Shown: positions 33,439 through 42,289 of the stretch, piece by piece
Layout: every line of letters starts with the position of its first letter
How positions within the stretch are numbered: position 1 is the first letter of the stretch
Origin: Phycisphaerae bacterium
GTDB lineage: Bacteria > Planctomycetota > Phycisphaerae > UBA1845 > PWPN01
NCBI GenBank assembly: GCA_030372985.1
Contig: JAUCQB010000039.1
Span: 1-64,000, forward strand
DNA: 64,000 nt
Direction: 5' to 3'
The notes under the pieces: generated by a model
The model's input: the letters and a program-made list of their open reading frames with translations, nothing else
What the model was told of the DNA's origin: nothing
Database searches by the model: none
Position numbers and translations under genes: made by a program

Positions 33439-34590
33439 ATGCACCGGCAGGTGTTGATCACGATTCTCTTGTTTCAAGCAGCGTCGGTCGTCGTCTGTCG
33501 GGCGAACGGGCAACCGCTGATGGTCGAGCCGGGGCCGAGCAGTCGTCCGGCCGCGACCGTTCCTGCTGCAGGAGCACAGGCCGGGCCGGCGAGAGTGATC
33601 GATCCACGCCGCGTTTACTTTGATGATCCTGATGCTCTCTACGATCGACAGGCCGAGGTGTCGTTTGAGATCGTCGCGGATCTGCTCGACCGATTCAGGC
33701 CGCAGATACCCGAACCCCGCCAGCGAAGGACGGCTCTGCTGCTGCTGGACGGCATATTCCACGAGCAAGGGGCGCCCCAACGCCCGGCCGTGCAGGCATT
33801 TCACCATCAGCGGATCTCACAAGCGGCGAAGGAGATCACTGGTTCGCCGCCTTCTCAGGGGGCGGTGATCTGGAAGCTCTACGACCATGCATTTGTGGTT
33901 CGCACGCCGACAGTGACGTTGGCGTTTGATCTCACACGTGGGAATTCGGCAGGTGCGGAGGGCTTTGCGGTTTCCGACGAGGTGATGGCTCGCATCGTCG
34001 ATCAGTGCGATGTCTTGTTCATCAGCCATCCGCATGGCGACCATGCGGACGAGTGGGTTGCCGGACGGTTCATCGAGCAGGGCAAGCCGGTGGTCGCGAC
34101 GCCGGAGCTTTGGCCGGGCAAGGATCTCACGGCCAAGATCACCATCCCGCGCCGTCAGGCCCATGTGAGGCAACCGCTGCCACTGGCCAACGGCGGGCGC
34201 TCGCTCGATGTCGTGGTCTACCCTGGCCACCAGGGCAACCTGCCGAACAACGCTGTGCTCATCTTCACCCCCGAGGGATTGTCATTCTGCCACACGGGTG
34301 ACCAGGCAAACGCGAAGGATTCTGAATGGATTGACAAGGTGGCCGAGCATCACCGCGTTGACGTGCTGATGCCCAACTGCTGGACGCCCGAGATCGCCCG
34401 AGTGGTCCGCGGCGTCAATCCGGCCATCGTGATCACCGGACACGAGAATGAGTTGGGGCATTCGATCGACCATCGCGAGGCCTACTGGCTCACCTATGAC
34501 CGCACTACAGACTGCAGCCGGCCGGTCCTGATCATGACATGGGGCGAGTCTTACCGGTATTCCCCGATTCACAGATCACGGGTTCACTGA
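33439..34590 (+). CDS. Exported MBL-fold metallo-hydrolase
   Basis: Hydrophobic N-terminus; DVLFISHPHGDHADEW (HxHxDH), FCHTGDQANAKDSEW, VITGHENELGHS. Confidence 0.82.
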   Translation: MHRQVLITILLFQAASVVVCRANGQPLMVEPGPSSRPAATVPAAGAQAGPARVIDPRRVYFDDPDALYDRQAEVSFEIVADLLDRFRPQIPEPRQRRTALLLLDGIFHEQGAPQRPAVQAFHHQRISQAAKEITGSPPSQGAVIWKLYDHAFVVRTPTVTLAFDLTRGNSAGAEGFAVSDEVMARIVDQCDVLFISHPHGDHADEWVAGRFIEQGKPVVATPELWPGKDLTAKITIPRRQAHVRQPLPLANGGRSLDVVVYPGHQGNLPNNAVLIFTPEGLSFCHTGDQANAKDSEWIDKVAEHHRVDVLMPNCWTPEIARVVRGVNPAIVITGHENELGHSIDHREAYWLTYDRTTDCSRPVLIMTWGESYRYSPIHRSRVH

Positions 34591-34962
34591 TCGGGAGCGT
34601 TTTTCCCATTTCTGCAGAGCCGCAGAAACGAGCAGGAGCACTCCGGGTATCAGAAACAGCGGGAACGCCCCGCCGAGCAGCCACCCGCCTGTCATCACGT
34701 ATTCGTACAGGTTCATCACCGCGCACGAGAGCAAAACCGCCAAGCCGCCGAACGCCTCCCATTTCCAGCCCAGGGCCATTCCGATCAGGCATCCCCAGAT
34801 CCCCAACTGGATCGGGCTGAGCAGCACGCGCAGCGGCGGCAAACCATCGGAGATCGACTCTCCGATGATGATGGTCAGGATGAGCGCCGTCAGCAGGACA
34901 CCAGCCAAGCGGGTGGTCCAGCGTACCAGAAGCACGATGATGTGAGCGGTTTGCCGGTTCAT
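34576..34962 (-). CDS. Small multi-TM membrane protein, unknown function
   Basis: About four predicted TM segments; overlaps the 3' end of the convergent MBL gene by 15 bp. Confidence 0.6.
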   Translation of the reverse strand: MNRQTAHIIVLLVRWTTRLAGVLLTALILTIIIGESISDGLPPLRVLLSPIQLGIWGCLIGMALGWKWEAFGGLAVLLSCAVMNLYEYVMTGGWLLGGAFPLFLIPGVLLLVSAALQKWEKRSRSVNP

Positions 34963-34963
34963 G

Positions 34964-35110
34964 TCAGGCACCTTCCCTTGCTGCGGTCAGTCGCAGTAAC
35001 TCGACCCGAGAATCGGCGGGCACCCGGGCGATCACCGGGAGCACCTCGACGCGTTTCTGATGGAGCTGGCTGGGCCGGGCTATGGCTCCCTCGTGTATGT
35101 AAGCGTTCAC
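34964..35110 (-). CDS. Possible 48-aa ORF (GTG start) translationally coupled to the downstream membrane protein
   Basis: Reads MNAYIHEGAIARPSQLHQKRVEVLPVIARVPADSRVELLRLTAAREGA*; the stop TGA is one base upstream of the 34962 ATG; too short for the supplied ORF track. Confidence 0.35.
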   Translation of the reverse strand: MNAYIHEGAIARPSQLHQKRVEVLPVIARVPADSRVELLRLTAAREGA

Positions 35111-35116
35111 TTACAT
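35097..35116. promoter_or_regulatory. TetR-family-like palindromic operator
   Basis: ATGTAAG-CGTTCA-CTTACAT, perfect 7-bp arms, upstream of the 34962 minus-strand gene and overlapping the GTG of the 48-aa ORF. Confidence 0.55.
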
Positions 35117-35405
35117 GCTAATCGGCCCGCCGGGGCGGTGTCAACAGCATCCAGCCCCATCATTCAAAGGTTTTCCGGTTTTCCGGGGATGCCATGGCGT
35201 TCACAGGACAGGCTGGCTCGTCTATCGGCCCTTGGCGATCACCGCTCGAGCCACGAGCAGGACGGACAGAAAAGGCGCACCCAGGAAGAACTCGGGTCAG
35301 CTCCGGATGTCGGGAAGCAGCCTCCGGCCCCCGCCATGCCCGCGAGGCGCAGGAGCGGGGGACCGACCATACGTCAGCACGAGGCTGACGGATCTCGTAC
35401 GTCGC

Positions 35406-36794
35406 TCAGCGATCCTGTTTCTTCGCCGGCGGGGCGGAGGCCGCATGGGCCGAAGCGGCAGGCGTTTCATGCTTGCCGTCTCCGCCGAGGTTTCCGGCGA
35501 TGTTGTGGGCCAGTTTGCGCAGGTCGATGCCCATGACCGCCTCCAACGTGGCCAGCGATTCGGAGATCATTCTCGCCCGGCCCATGGCGGCGCCGCTGAT
35601 GGCCCGGCCTTGGTCACCGTCGATCACCGTGACCGTACCAAGTTCGACGTTCGCCACCGTCTTGGTGATCTCGCGGATTGCGGTCGGCATCATCTCGGCG
35701 AGCATGACCTTGAGGGCTTCGGGGTGCGCCTGGATGGCTCTGCCGATGGTTTCGATTGCGGTGGCACGCGCCTTGCCTTCCTCCATGATCAGGGCGGCAT
35801 CGCCCTCGGCCTTGGCCTTGGCCACGTCGCGAGCAGCGATGGCCGGCTTGACCTGTGCGGCCAGCAGGCGAGCCTCCTCCTTGGCGGCGGCGGCTTTCTG
35901 AGTCTCGGCCTCTTTCAGTTCGGCCTCGCGGGCCAGTTCGGCCCGGCGAATCCGGAGAGCGTTCTCCGCCTCGGCGATGGACTGCTCGGCGCCCAGACGG
36001 GCGGACTCGGCCTTCTGGTGAGCGGCGGCTTCGGCTGACCGGGCTTCGGCATCGCGGTCGGCACGGGCTTTTCTCGCCATGGAGTCGGCCTCGGCCTCCT
36101 TGATATCCGCATCGGCTTTCTTCTGGGCCTCGTACTGGCGGGCGCTGGCCCGGACTTCAGCGGAGGCCTTCCGGGCGATCGATTCAAGGTACTGCTCGGC
36201 ATCGTGGACGTTCTGGATGTTCACGCTGTCAATGTTCAGACCCAGCTTGCGGAAGTCGTCGGTGACCTCGGTCATGACCGTGGCCACGAACTTGTCGCGG
36301 TCCTCGACCATTTCCTCGGGCGTCATCTTGCCGATGACCGCGCGAAGGCCGCCTTCGAGCGTCTCGCGGGCCACGCGTTGCAGTTCTTGCATCGGCTCGC
36401 CGAGAAATCGCTCGATGGCGTTGCCGCGCAGATCGGGCTCGGATGACACCTTGACGTTGGCCACTCCAGTGACGGTTACCGGAACCATCTTTCCGCCGCC
36501 GGACTGGGCGCTGACTTCCAGGCCGACCTGCATGTTGCGAAGGCTGATCCGCGAGACCTTCTCGATGATCGGGATGACCAGCGTTCTGCCGCCGATGAGC
36601 GTCCGGTACCCCTGCCCCTGCGTTGACCGTCGGCCGCTGATCACCAGCATCTCGCTCGGGTTGCCGACCACCATCAGCTTGGAGATCAGCAAAGCGATGG
36701 CAATGACGACACCCAGCAACCCCAGGCCGATGATCAGTGCCGGACCCCAAGGGTTATCCGCTGATGGCGGTGCGGCAAGAATAAGTGAGAACAT
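35406..36794 (-). CDS. Flotillin-like SPFH-domain protein
   Basis: N-terminal TM; VGNPSEMLVISGRR; DKFVATVMTEVTDDFRKLGLNIDSVNIQNVHD; long A/E-rich coiled coil. Confidence 0.88.
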   Translation of the reverse strand: MFSLILAAPPSADNPWGPALIIGLGLLGVVIAIALLISKLMVVGNPSEMLVISGRRSTQGQGYRTLIGGRTLVIPIIEKVSRISLRNMQVGLEVSAQSGGGKMVPVTVTGVANVKVSSEPDLRGNAIERFLGEPMQELQRVARETLEGGLRAVIGKMTPEEMVEDRDKFVATVMTEVTDDFRKLGLNIDSVNIQNVHDAEQYLESIARKASAEVRASARQYEAQKKADADIKEAEADSMARKARADRDAEARSAEAAAHQKAESARLGAEQSIAEAENALRIRRAELAREAELKEAETQKAAAAKEEARLLAAQVKPAIAARDVAKAKAEGDAALIMEEGKARATAIETIGRAIQAHPEALKVMLAEMMPTAIREITKTVANVELGTVTVIDGDQGRAISGAAMGRARMISESLATLEAVMGIDLRKLAHNIAGNLGGDGKHETPAASAHAASAPPAKKQDR

Positions 36795-36815
36795 GTTGCG
36801 TATCCTCCTTCAGTA

Positions 36816-37532
36816 TCAGGCATGTTCGCTGCCTTTGGATGAAGTGTGTTCGTCGTGCGCGACCACCTCGGCCGTCGCATCGTTCAGTTCAACGATGAAC
36901 ACTCGATCGCCCTTTTCGAACCGGGTGTTCGGCTGTTTGGCCACGGCGGGTATGAACCGTGTGCCGCCGCGGACGGACACCGCAATCTCGCCCTTTCTGT
37001 GACCGTTGATGGCAAGGGTCACGCAGGCGGACCGGTTGACGTACTCGGCAATGTTTGGAGCACTGTTGCCGCTGGTTCTGCGCAGGAACCGCAGCAGGTG
37101 GTGGACGCCCTGTCCGGCCAGGACCCCGGTCAGCACGGCGAGTGCGGCCACGCCGTGGGGCTGCATGTTGGACAGGTACGTCAACGAGGTGCCCACCAAC
37201 CCAAATACCGCGAGGAAGTAGACGACAAAACTGATCGAAAACCACGAAGTGAGCGAGAACCAGTCGTGTCCGTGACCGGCCGCGTCGAAAGCTCCGTCAG
37301 CACCGCCGCTCGGGTCGACGTGCACGTCCGAGGGCAGATCGGTATGAACGTCACCGGAGAAATCGAAACCGCCGTCGACGTGAACGTCGGCGGAGGCGTG
37401 CCCGCCCAGAATCGACGAGATGAGCAGCATTCCGCCGCCCAGAATGAGCGACACAATGTAGATCGTGGCCATGGGCAACGGGCCGGACCACAGCATTGGG
37501 TTCTCCGCCAGGAGGGACAGGTTTTCGAACAT
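36816..37532 (-). CDS. NfeD/YqiJ-like membrane protein with C-terminal OB-like domain
   Basis: TM segments plus basic/OB-like C-terminus (GEIAVSVRGGTRFIPAVAKQPNTRFEKGDRVFIVELNDATAEV); directly upstream of the flotillin gene. Confidence 0.7.
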   Translation of the reverse strand: MFENLSLLAENPMLWSGPLPMATIYIVSLILGGGMLLISSILGGHASADVHVDGGFDFSGDVHTDLPSDVHVDPSGGADGAFDAAGHGHDWFSLTSWFSISFVVYFLAVFGLVGTSLTYLSNMQPHGVAALAVLTGVLAGQGVHHLLRFLRRTSGNSAPNIAEYVNRSACVTLAINGHRKGEIAVSVRGGTRFIPAVAKQPNTRFEKGDRVFIVELNDATAEVVAHDEHTSSKGSEHA

Positions 37533-37851
37533 GGTTGGTCCTTTCTCTCGCTCGGCGGCCCACCGACCTCCAGACCGCCAGCGAATGATATTCTTAACCT
37601 TCTGCAATCTACTCGTTACAGGGGTCCGCGCCCATTAGAAACCCGGCCGTTTTTCCGAACCGCCGCCAGGAAGGTTCCTATTGAGGCCGCGCATGGCGTA
37701 GTTGTAACTAGCTTCCGCAAAGCGAATTAGGTGCTCATGTCGCCTCGTCGTCTTCCGTCGGACGACCGCCATGGCGACTTGCGCGGAACCCGAGACGATC
37801 CATGTTGGGCATCGCCCGCTCAGTCCGTTGGACACCGTTGCAGGTCGCTCC

Positions 37852-38427
37852 TTACAGAGCAGGAGGTCTCTTTGAGGATATGGCGTCGAGGAGTCGGCGG
37901 CGTTTGTCGGCGATTCGCCTGAAGCCTCTGTAGATGAGAAACAGGCAGCAGAGAACCGCCAGGAAGGCAGTGATCTCCAGGCCGTAACCCAGGTAGTGCA
38001 GGCTGGTCATCAGGCTGGTGCCGTACCTGGGCGGAGGGCTGCCGGCTTGGCTCGAACGCCAGACCAGAAAACTGTACGGGAGCGCGGCGCCCATTTCGAT
38101 CGCTATGGCGACCATGCCCACGACGAGGAAGCGAACAAGCCAGCGGCCATAGCCCGCCTTCCACCACGTACGGCCGAGCGGGTTGAGAACATACGACACG
38201 ACCAGTTCGCGACCGCGCTCGAAAGGCTTTCCGCATTCCGGACACGGGCCGTCGGGTAGGCCGCGCAGGTTGTAGCCACAGGTCCCGCAGTAGATCGGGT
38301 ACTCCTCCTCCGGAAACAGAGCCGGGTCCACCCGGGCATCGTGCGGGATTACCCGCGTGCCGAAGAGCGGACGGGCAAGTGCCGCGGCGATTCGAGTACC
38401 GAGGCGAGGCTTGCCTGAAACCGTCAT
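37852..38427 (-). CDS. Zinc-ribbon plus TM hypothetical protein
   Basis: YCGTCGYNLRGLPDGPCPECGKPFERG followed by TM segments; 4-bp overlap with the upstream gene. Confidence 0.65.
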   Translation of the reverse strand: MTVSGKPRLGTRIAAALARPLFGTRVIPHDARVDPALFPEEEYPIYCGTCGYNLRGLPDGPCPECGKPFERGRELVVSYVLNPLGRTWWKAGYGRWLVRFLVVGMVAIAIEMGAALPYSFLVWRSSQAGSPPPRYGTSLMTSLHYLGYGLEITAFLAVLCCLFLIYRGFRRIADKRRRLLDAISSKRPPAL

Positions 38428-40022
38428 TGAGCCGTCTCCGTTGCGGATTGCTTACTCGCCGACGCATCGAGCACGTACAGATCACCCCGTCGCTGCCAGC
38501 GACCCAGCGGCGGTGCAAGCCGCGGCTGATCGCGGTTGAGAGGGACCAGCACGACGGCTCGACCAGCTTCAGCCTCAGAACGCACCTCCGCCGCCAGCTC
38601 TTTCATCGCTTCTTGCCTCTCCACGGACGGCACCATCCTAATACCGACACCTGTGAGGCCGGCTTGAAGTCGGCGATACTCAACAGCACTTCGGGCCATG
38701 CCGTCTTCAACGAGAACAAGCCCATCCGGGCTGGCTAGGCTCACTGCTTCGCTGCTCATGCGCTCGGCTGAACGATCCACAACGCTCCACGGGACCAGCA
38801 GGTAGATGTAGTCGTCGCGGTAGGGCTTGCGGTGAGCGAACTGGCCCAGCAGTTGAACACGTCTGGCCGTGATAATCGCGACAATGTTGAGCAAGGGGGT
38901 GGCCAGCAGCAGAAGAATCGCCGCAGCGCACAGACTCTCACGCCTCAGGGTTGCTGGCCATCGCAGGACGGCCGCCGCGCCGACCCCGCCGAAAATCGCC
39001 AGAAACGTGTACATCGGCAGGAAGAAGGTATGTTGATCGAGAACCTCGTATCGCAGGGCGAAGACGGCGTGGATGACCAGTCCGGCGGTCATCGCCAGCC
39101 AGGCGAGCCCCGGCATTCCGGCTCGTCGATACCTGACAAGGCCGTAGAGTGCCGCCGGGATCAGCAAGTTCGGGAAGTTCAGCAACGGAAAGGCGATGTC
39201 GGTCATGATCATCCGGGTGGTGGCGCTTGCGTTGAGAACCGCAACGGAAAAATGATTGCCGAACAGCGCCGACTGAAGTGTCTTCATCGGCTCGGCGCCG
39301 TGGACCATCAACCCAAGCACCAACCCCGTGTACGGCAACGATCCCAGCAGCCACAGCCACATCGCGATGAGGAGGTCGCCGATTCTCAGTCGTCGCGACG
39401 ACATGCCGTGAAGAATGACCAAAGCGAGCACGGGCAAGGTCAGCAGAGCCTGAAGATGGTTCGCCAGACCAAGCCCGCTGAACAGGCACATCCCCCAGAT
39501 GGCCCATCGGCTGCCTCGCTTGGCATAGACTGCCAGACACCAGCACTCCCCTGCCAGCAGCGCGGCACTGAGGGTATACACCTCAGCGATGGTGCCCAGA
39601 TGCCAGAAGGTGTTGGCCAGCGCGAGCGAGGCCGCGGCGAAAAACGCTGACGCTGTGCTGCCCGACAACGTGCGCACGCAACCGAACACCGTTGCGACGG
39701 CGAGGGCGGCCCCGAGGCTGCTGATCAGAGTAATCGCGAAGGCAGGTTCGAGCAGCCCAGGAGCGATGGCCGCACGGCCAAGCCAGTAGTGCAGCGGATG
39801 GGAAAGGGCCAGGCCCAAGCGCCCAAGGAGGTCGCCCGTGGTGATGCGAAGAATGAATTCCCCTGAGTCCTGCCACTGGGGGCCCCGATTGGCGGTGGTG
39901 GCATAAAGGCACAGAGATGCTAGGAAGACCAGCAGCCAGCCGGCGAGGGTCGGAAAAGTGGATCGACCTGCCCCCTGCTCGGCGAGCGGCTGGTGACCCC
40001 GTTGACCGATGGTGGTGGCCAT
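38424..40022 (-). CDS. DUF2723-like multi-pass membrane protein (glycosyltransferase-like)
   Basis: NRGPQWQDSGEFILRITTGDLLGRLGLALSHPLHYWLGR and many TM helices. Confidence 0.75.
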   Translation of the reverse strand: MATTIGQRGHQPLAEQGAGRSTFPTLAGWLLVFLASLCLYATTANRGPQWQDSGEFILRITTGDLLGRLGLALSHPLHYWLGRAAIAPGLLEPAFAITLISSLGAALAVATVFGCVRTLSGSTASAFFAAASLALANTFWHLGTIAEVYTLSAALLAGECWCLAVYAKRGSRWAIWGMCLFSGLGLANHLQALLTLPVLALVILHGMSSRRLRIGDLLIAMWLWLLGSLPYTGLVLGLMVHGAEPMKTLQSALFGNHFSVAVLNASATTRMIMTDIAFPLLNFPNLLIPAALYGLVRYRRAGMPGLAWLAMTAGLVIHAVFALRYEVLDQHTFFLPMYTFLAIFGGVGAAAVLRWPATLRRESLCAAAILLLLATPLLNIVAIITARRVQLLGQFAHRKPYRDDYIYLLVPWSVVDRSAERMSSEAVSLASPDGLVLVEDGMARSAVEYRRLQAGLTGVGIRMVPSVERQEAMKELAAEVRSEAEAGRAVVLVPLNRDQPRLAPPLGRWQRRGDLYVLDASASKQSATETAQ

Positions 40023-40132
40023 GACAGCATCTTACGTGCGGGCAGGACCATGGGGAAGCGGGAGGCGGACAACTTGCGGACGGATATGACTCCGGCAAAT
40101 ATGGGGGTCGTCAAACCGAGGAGACCGGGTGC

Positions 40133-40807
40133 ATGATCGAGAATCGGACGGATACAGGCGCGGCGGTGGCCTGCGGACTGCGCCGTCCCACAGCGCCGCG
40201 ATGGCTGCGGCGGGCGGGATGGCTCTATCGCCGCATCCGCGGCCTGCTGGCGCTGAGCATGCTGATCCTGATCGTGCTGGTTTTCACGCCGCTGACAGGA
40301 ACGCTGCAGGGCCTGCTCGACGTGACCGGGCCGCCCCAGGCAGCGGATTACATCGTTTGCCTGGGTGGCGAAGATGAGCGGCTGATCTGGGCCGCGGAGC
40401 TGTTCAAACAGGGATATGCCCCCAAGGTGATCGTCTCCAACATCGGTGGACCCGCGCTGGTCATGAAAAGCCGGATGGAAGGCATGGGCGTCCCGTCGGA
40501 CTGCCTCATCGTGGATGCGGCCTCCCGTAACACTGGTGACCACCCGACATGCATTGCCGCCCTTGAGGGCATCGACCCGGGGGCCCACCGGTTCCTCATC
40601 GTCACCCATCTTGAGCACAGTCGCCGGGCCGCGGCCTGTTTTCGGAAGGGCGGGTACGCACACCTCAGCGTATTTGCGGGCCGGCCTTCGACGAAGCAGG
40701 AAGGACCACTGACCGCCCGCAACTGGCGCGCGAGGGTGATGATCGGTCCGACCCTGGCGTATGAGTACACCGCGCTGCTCAAGTACTGGCTCCAGGGCAA
40801 GATTTAG
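40133..40807 (+). CDS. YdcF/SanA-like DUF218 protein
   Basis: One TM, ADYIVCLGGEDERLIWAAELFKQGYAPKVIVSN, SRNTGDHP, FLIVTHLEHSRRAAACFRKGG. Confidence 0.75.
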   Translation: MIENRTDTGAAVACGLRRPTAPRWLRRAGWLYRRIRGLLALSMLILIVLVFTPLTGTLQGLLDVTGPPQAADYIVCLGGEDERLIWAAELFKQGYAPKVIVSNIGGPALVMKSRMEGMGVPSDCLIVDAASRNTGDHPTCIAALEGIDPGAHRFLIVTHLEHSRRAAACFRKGGYAHLSVFAGRPSTKQEGPLTARNWRARVMIGPTLAYEYTALLKYWLQGKI

Positions 40808-40963
40808 AACCTCAGGGCAAGGGAGCTGTACGGCTTGCGCGTATGTTTCCGGATCACCGGACGCTACGGAAAGAAGTTGACTGCCCTGCCCGGCGATGCT
40901 AATTTGTGGGCTGATCCCGTTCGCGTCACGCGGGACTCGTATCATCGTTCATGGAGGTGCGCC

Positions 40964-41041
40964 ATGGCTAAGAAGAGGGCCAAGAAGGCCGGCAGCAAGA
41001 AGGCCGCCAAGAAGAGCGGCAAGAAATGCTGCTGCAAGTGA
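40964..41041 (+). CDS. 25-aa Lys-rich miniprotein MAKKRAKKAGSKKAAKKSGKKCCCK
   Basis: ATG preceded by strong SD (ATGGAGGTGCGCC-ATG); composition K/A then CCCK; followed by a terminator hairpin. Confidence 0.6.
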   Translation: MAKKRAKKAGSKKAAKKSGKKCCCK

Positions 41042-41057
41042 GACAGATGTCTTTCGG

Positions 41058-41096
41058 GCAAAGCGGGCGGTCATATCGGGCCGCCCATTTGCTTTT
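41058..41096 (+). terminator. Rho-independent-like terminator after the miniprotein ORF
   Basis: GCAAA-GC-GGGCGG-loop-CCGCCC-A-TTTGC followed by TTTT. Confidence 0.75.
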
Positions 41097-41373
41097 CCGA
41101 ACCGCGGATTGACCGAGTGCCTGCGTTCGCCAGACGGCCGGCGCATCTCCGTCCAAAGATCCGCGGCACTTGTGGCGACCATCTCACAGCGAACCTTTTC
41201 CACCAAGGCGTGACTGGGCGGACCGGTCCCTCTCTTCCCAGTTGGCGCCATTTTGTCACGATCCCCGACCGGGCACAGGCCGTCCTCGACCCATCTTTGG
41301 CAGGCTCGATGTGTCCAGGTATGATAGGCGGGCATCAACCACCGCCGATGTTGACGAAGGGAGGTGCGGCGCC

Positions 41374-42183
41374 ATGAAGCATCGAGGCGCAGTTCTGCTC
41401 GTCATTGGCCTGGTATCGGCCGGCCTGTGGTCCGCAGGATGCTCCACCGTAGCCGAGACGGGGCGAACACAGATGATGCTCGTGTCGGCTGAACAGGAGC
41501 AGCGGCTCGGCCTTGACGCCTACCAGGAGGTACTGGCCAAAGAGAAACGCAGCAGCGACCAGCGGATGACGGCCATCGTCGAGCGCGTCGGCCGACGGAT
41601 CGCCGCTGTTGCCAATCGTCCTGACTTTCAATGGGAGTTTGCCCTGCTCGAATCCGACCAGGTCAACGCCTTCTGCTTGCCCGGCGGCAAGATTGCCGTG
41701 TACACCGGGCTGCTGCCGGTCGCCAAGAATGAGGCCGGGCTGGCCGCGGTCGTCGGTCATGAGGTGGCACACGCCGTCGCACGGCATGGCGGGGAACGCC
41801 TCAGCCAGCGCATGAGCGCAGAGATTATTCAGGAACTGCTGGCTACCGGCCTGAGCAGGGCCTCGCCGACGGTGCGCACGGGAGCGCTGCAGGCCTTCGG
41901 CATCGGAACCAATGTGGGCGTGCTGCTGCCGTACAGCCGGACGCATGAAACCGAGGCCGATCAGATCGGCCTGATGTACGCGGCCAGGGCCGGCTACGAC
42001 CCGCGAGAGGCCGTGGCCCTGTGGCAGCGGATGGAGGCGGTCGGCAAGAACCGTCCACCCGAGTTCCTCTCCACTCACCCCCGCGAGGGACGTCGCATCG
42101 AGCGGCTTGGGGAACTCATGCCCGAAGCCATGAAGGCCTACGAGGCCTGCCCGCATCGTTATGGACTGGGTGAGACCTGGTGA
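41374..42183 (+). CDS. M48-family metalloprotease, lipoprotein
   Basis: Lipobox-like SAGLWSAGCST; AAVVGHEVAHAVARHGGERLSQ (HExxH). Confidence 0.9.
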   Translation: MKHRGAVLLVIGLVSAGLWSAGCSTVAETGRTQMMLVSAEQEQRLGLDAYQEVLAKEKRSSDQRMTAIVERVGRRIAAVANRPDFQWEFALLESDQVNAFCLPGGKIAVYTGLLPVAKNEAGLAAVVGHEVAHAVARHGGERLSQRMSAEIIQELLATGLSRASPTVRTGALQAFGIGTNVGVLLPYSRTHETEADQIGLMYAARAGYDPREAVALWQRMEAVGKNRPPEFLSTHPREGRRIERLGELMPEAMKAYEACPHRYGLGETW

Positions 42184-42289
42184 TGACGCACTCCGCAGCG
42201 CGACCGAAGCACAAAAAGCAGGCCAGCGAACCGAATCGGCAACGCGATCGATGATGGACACCCGCCCAGCCGGGGGTAGCACAAGGGAA

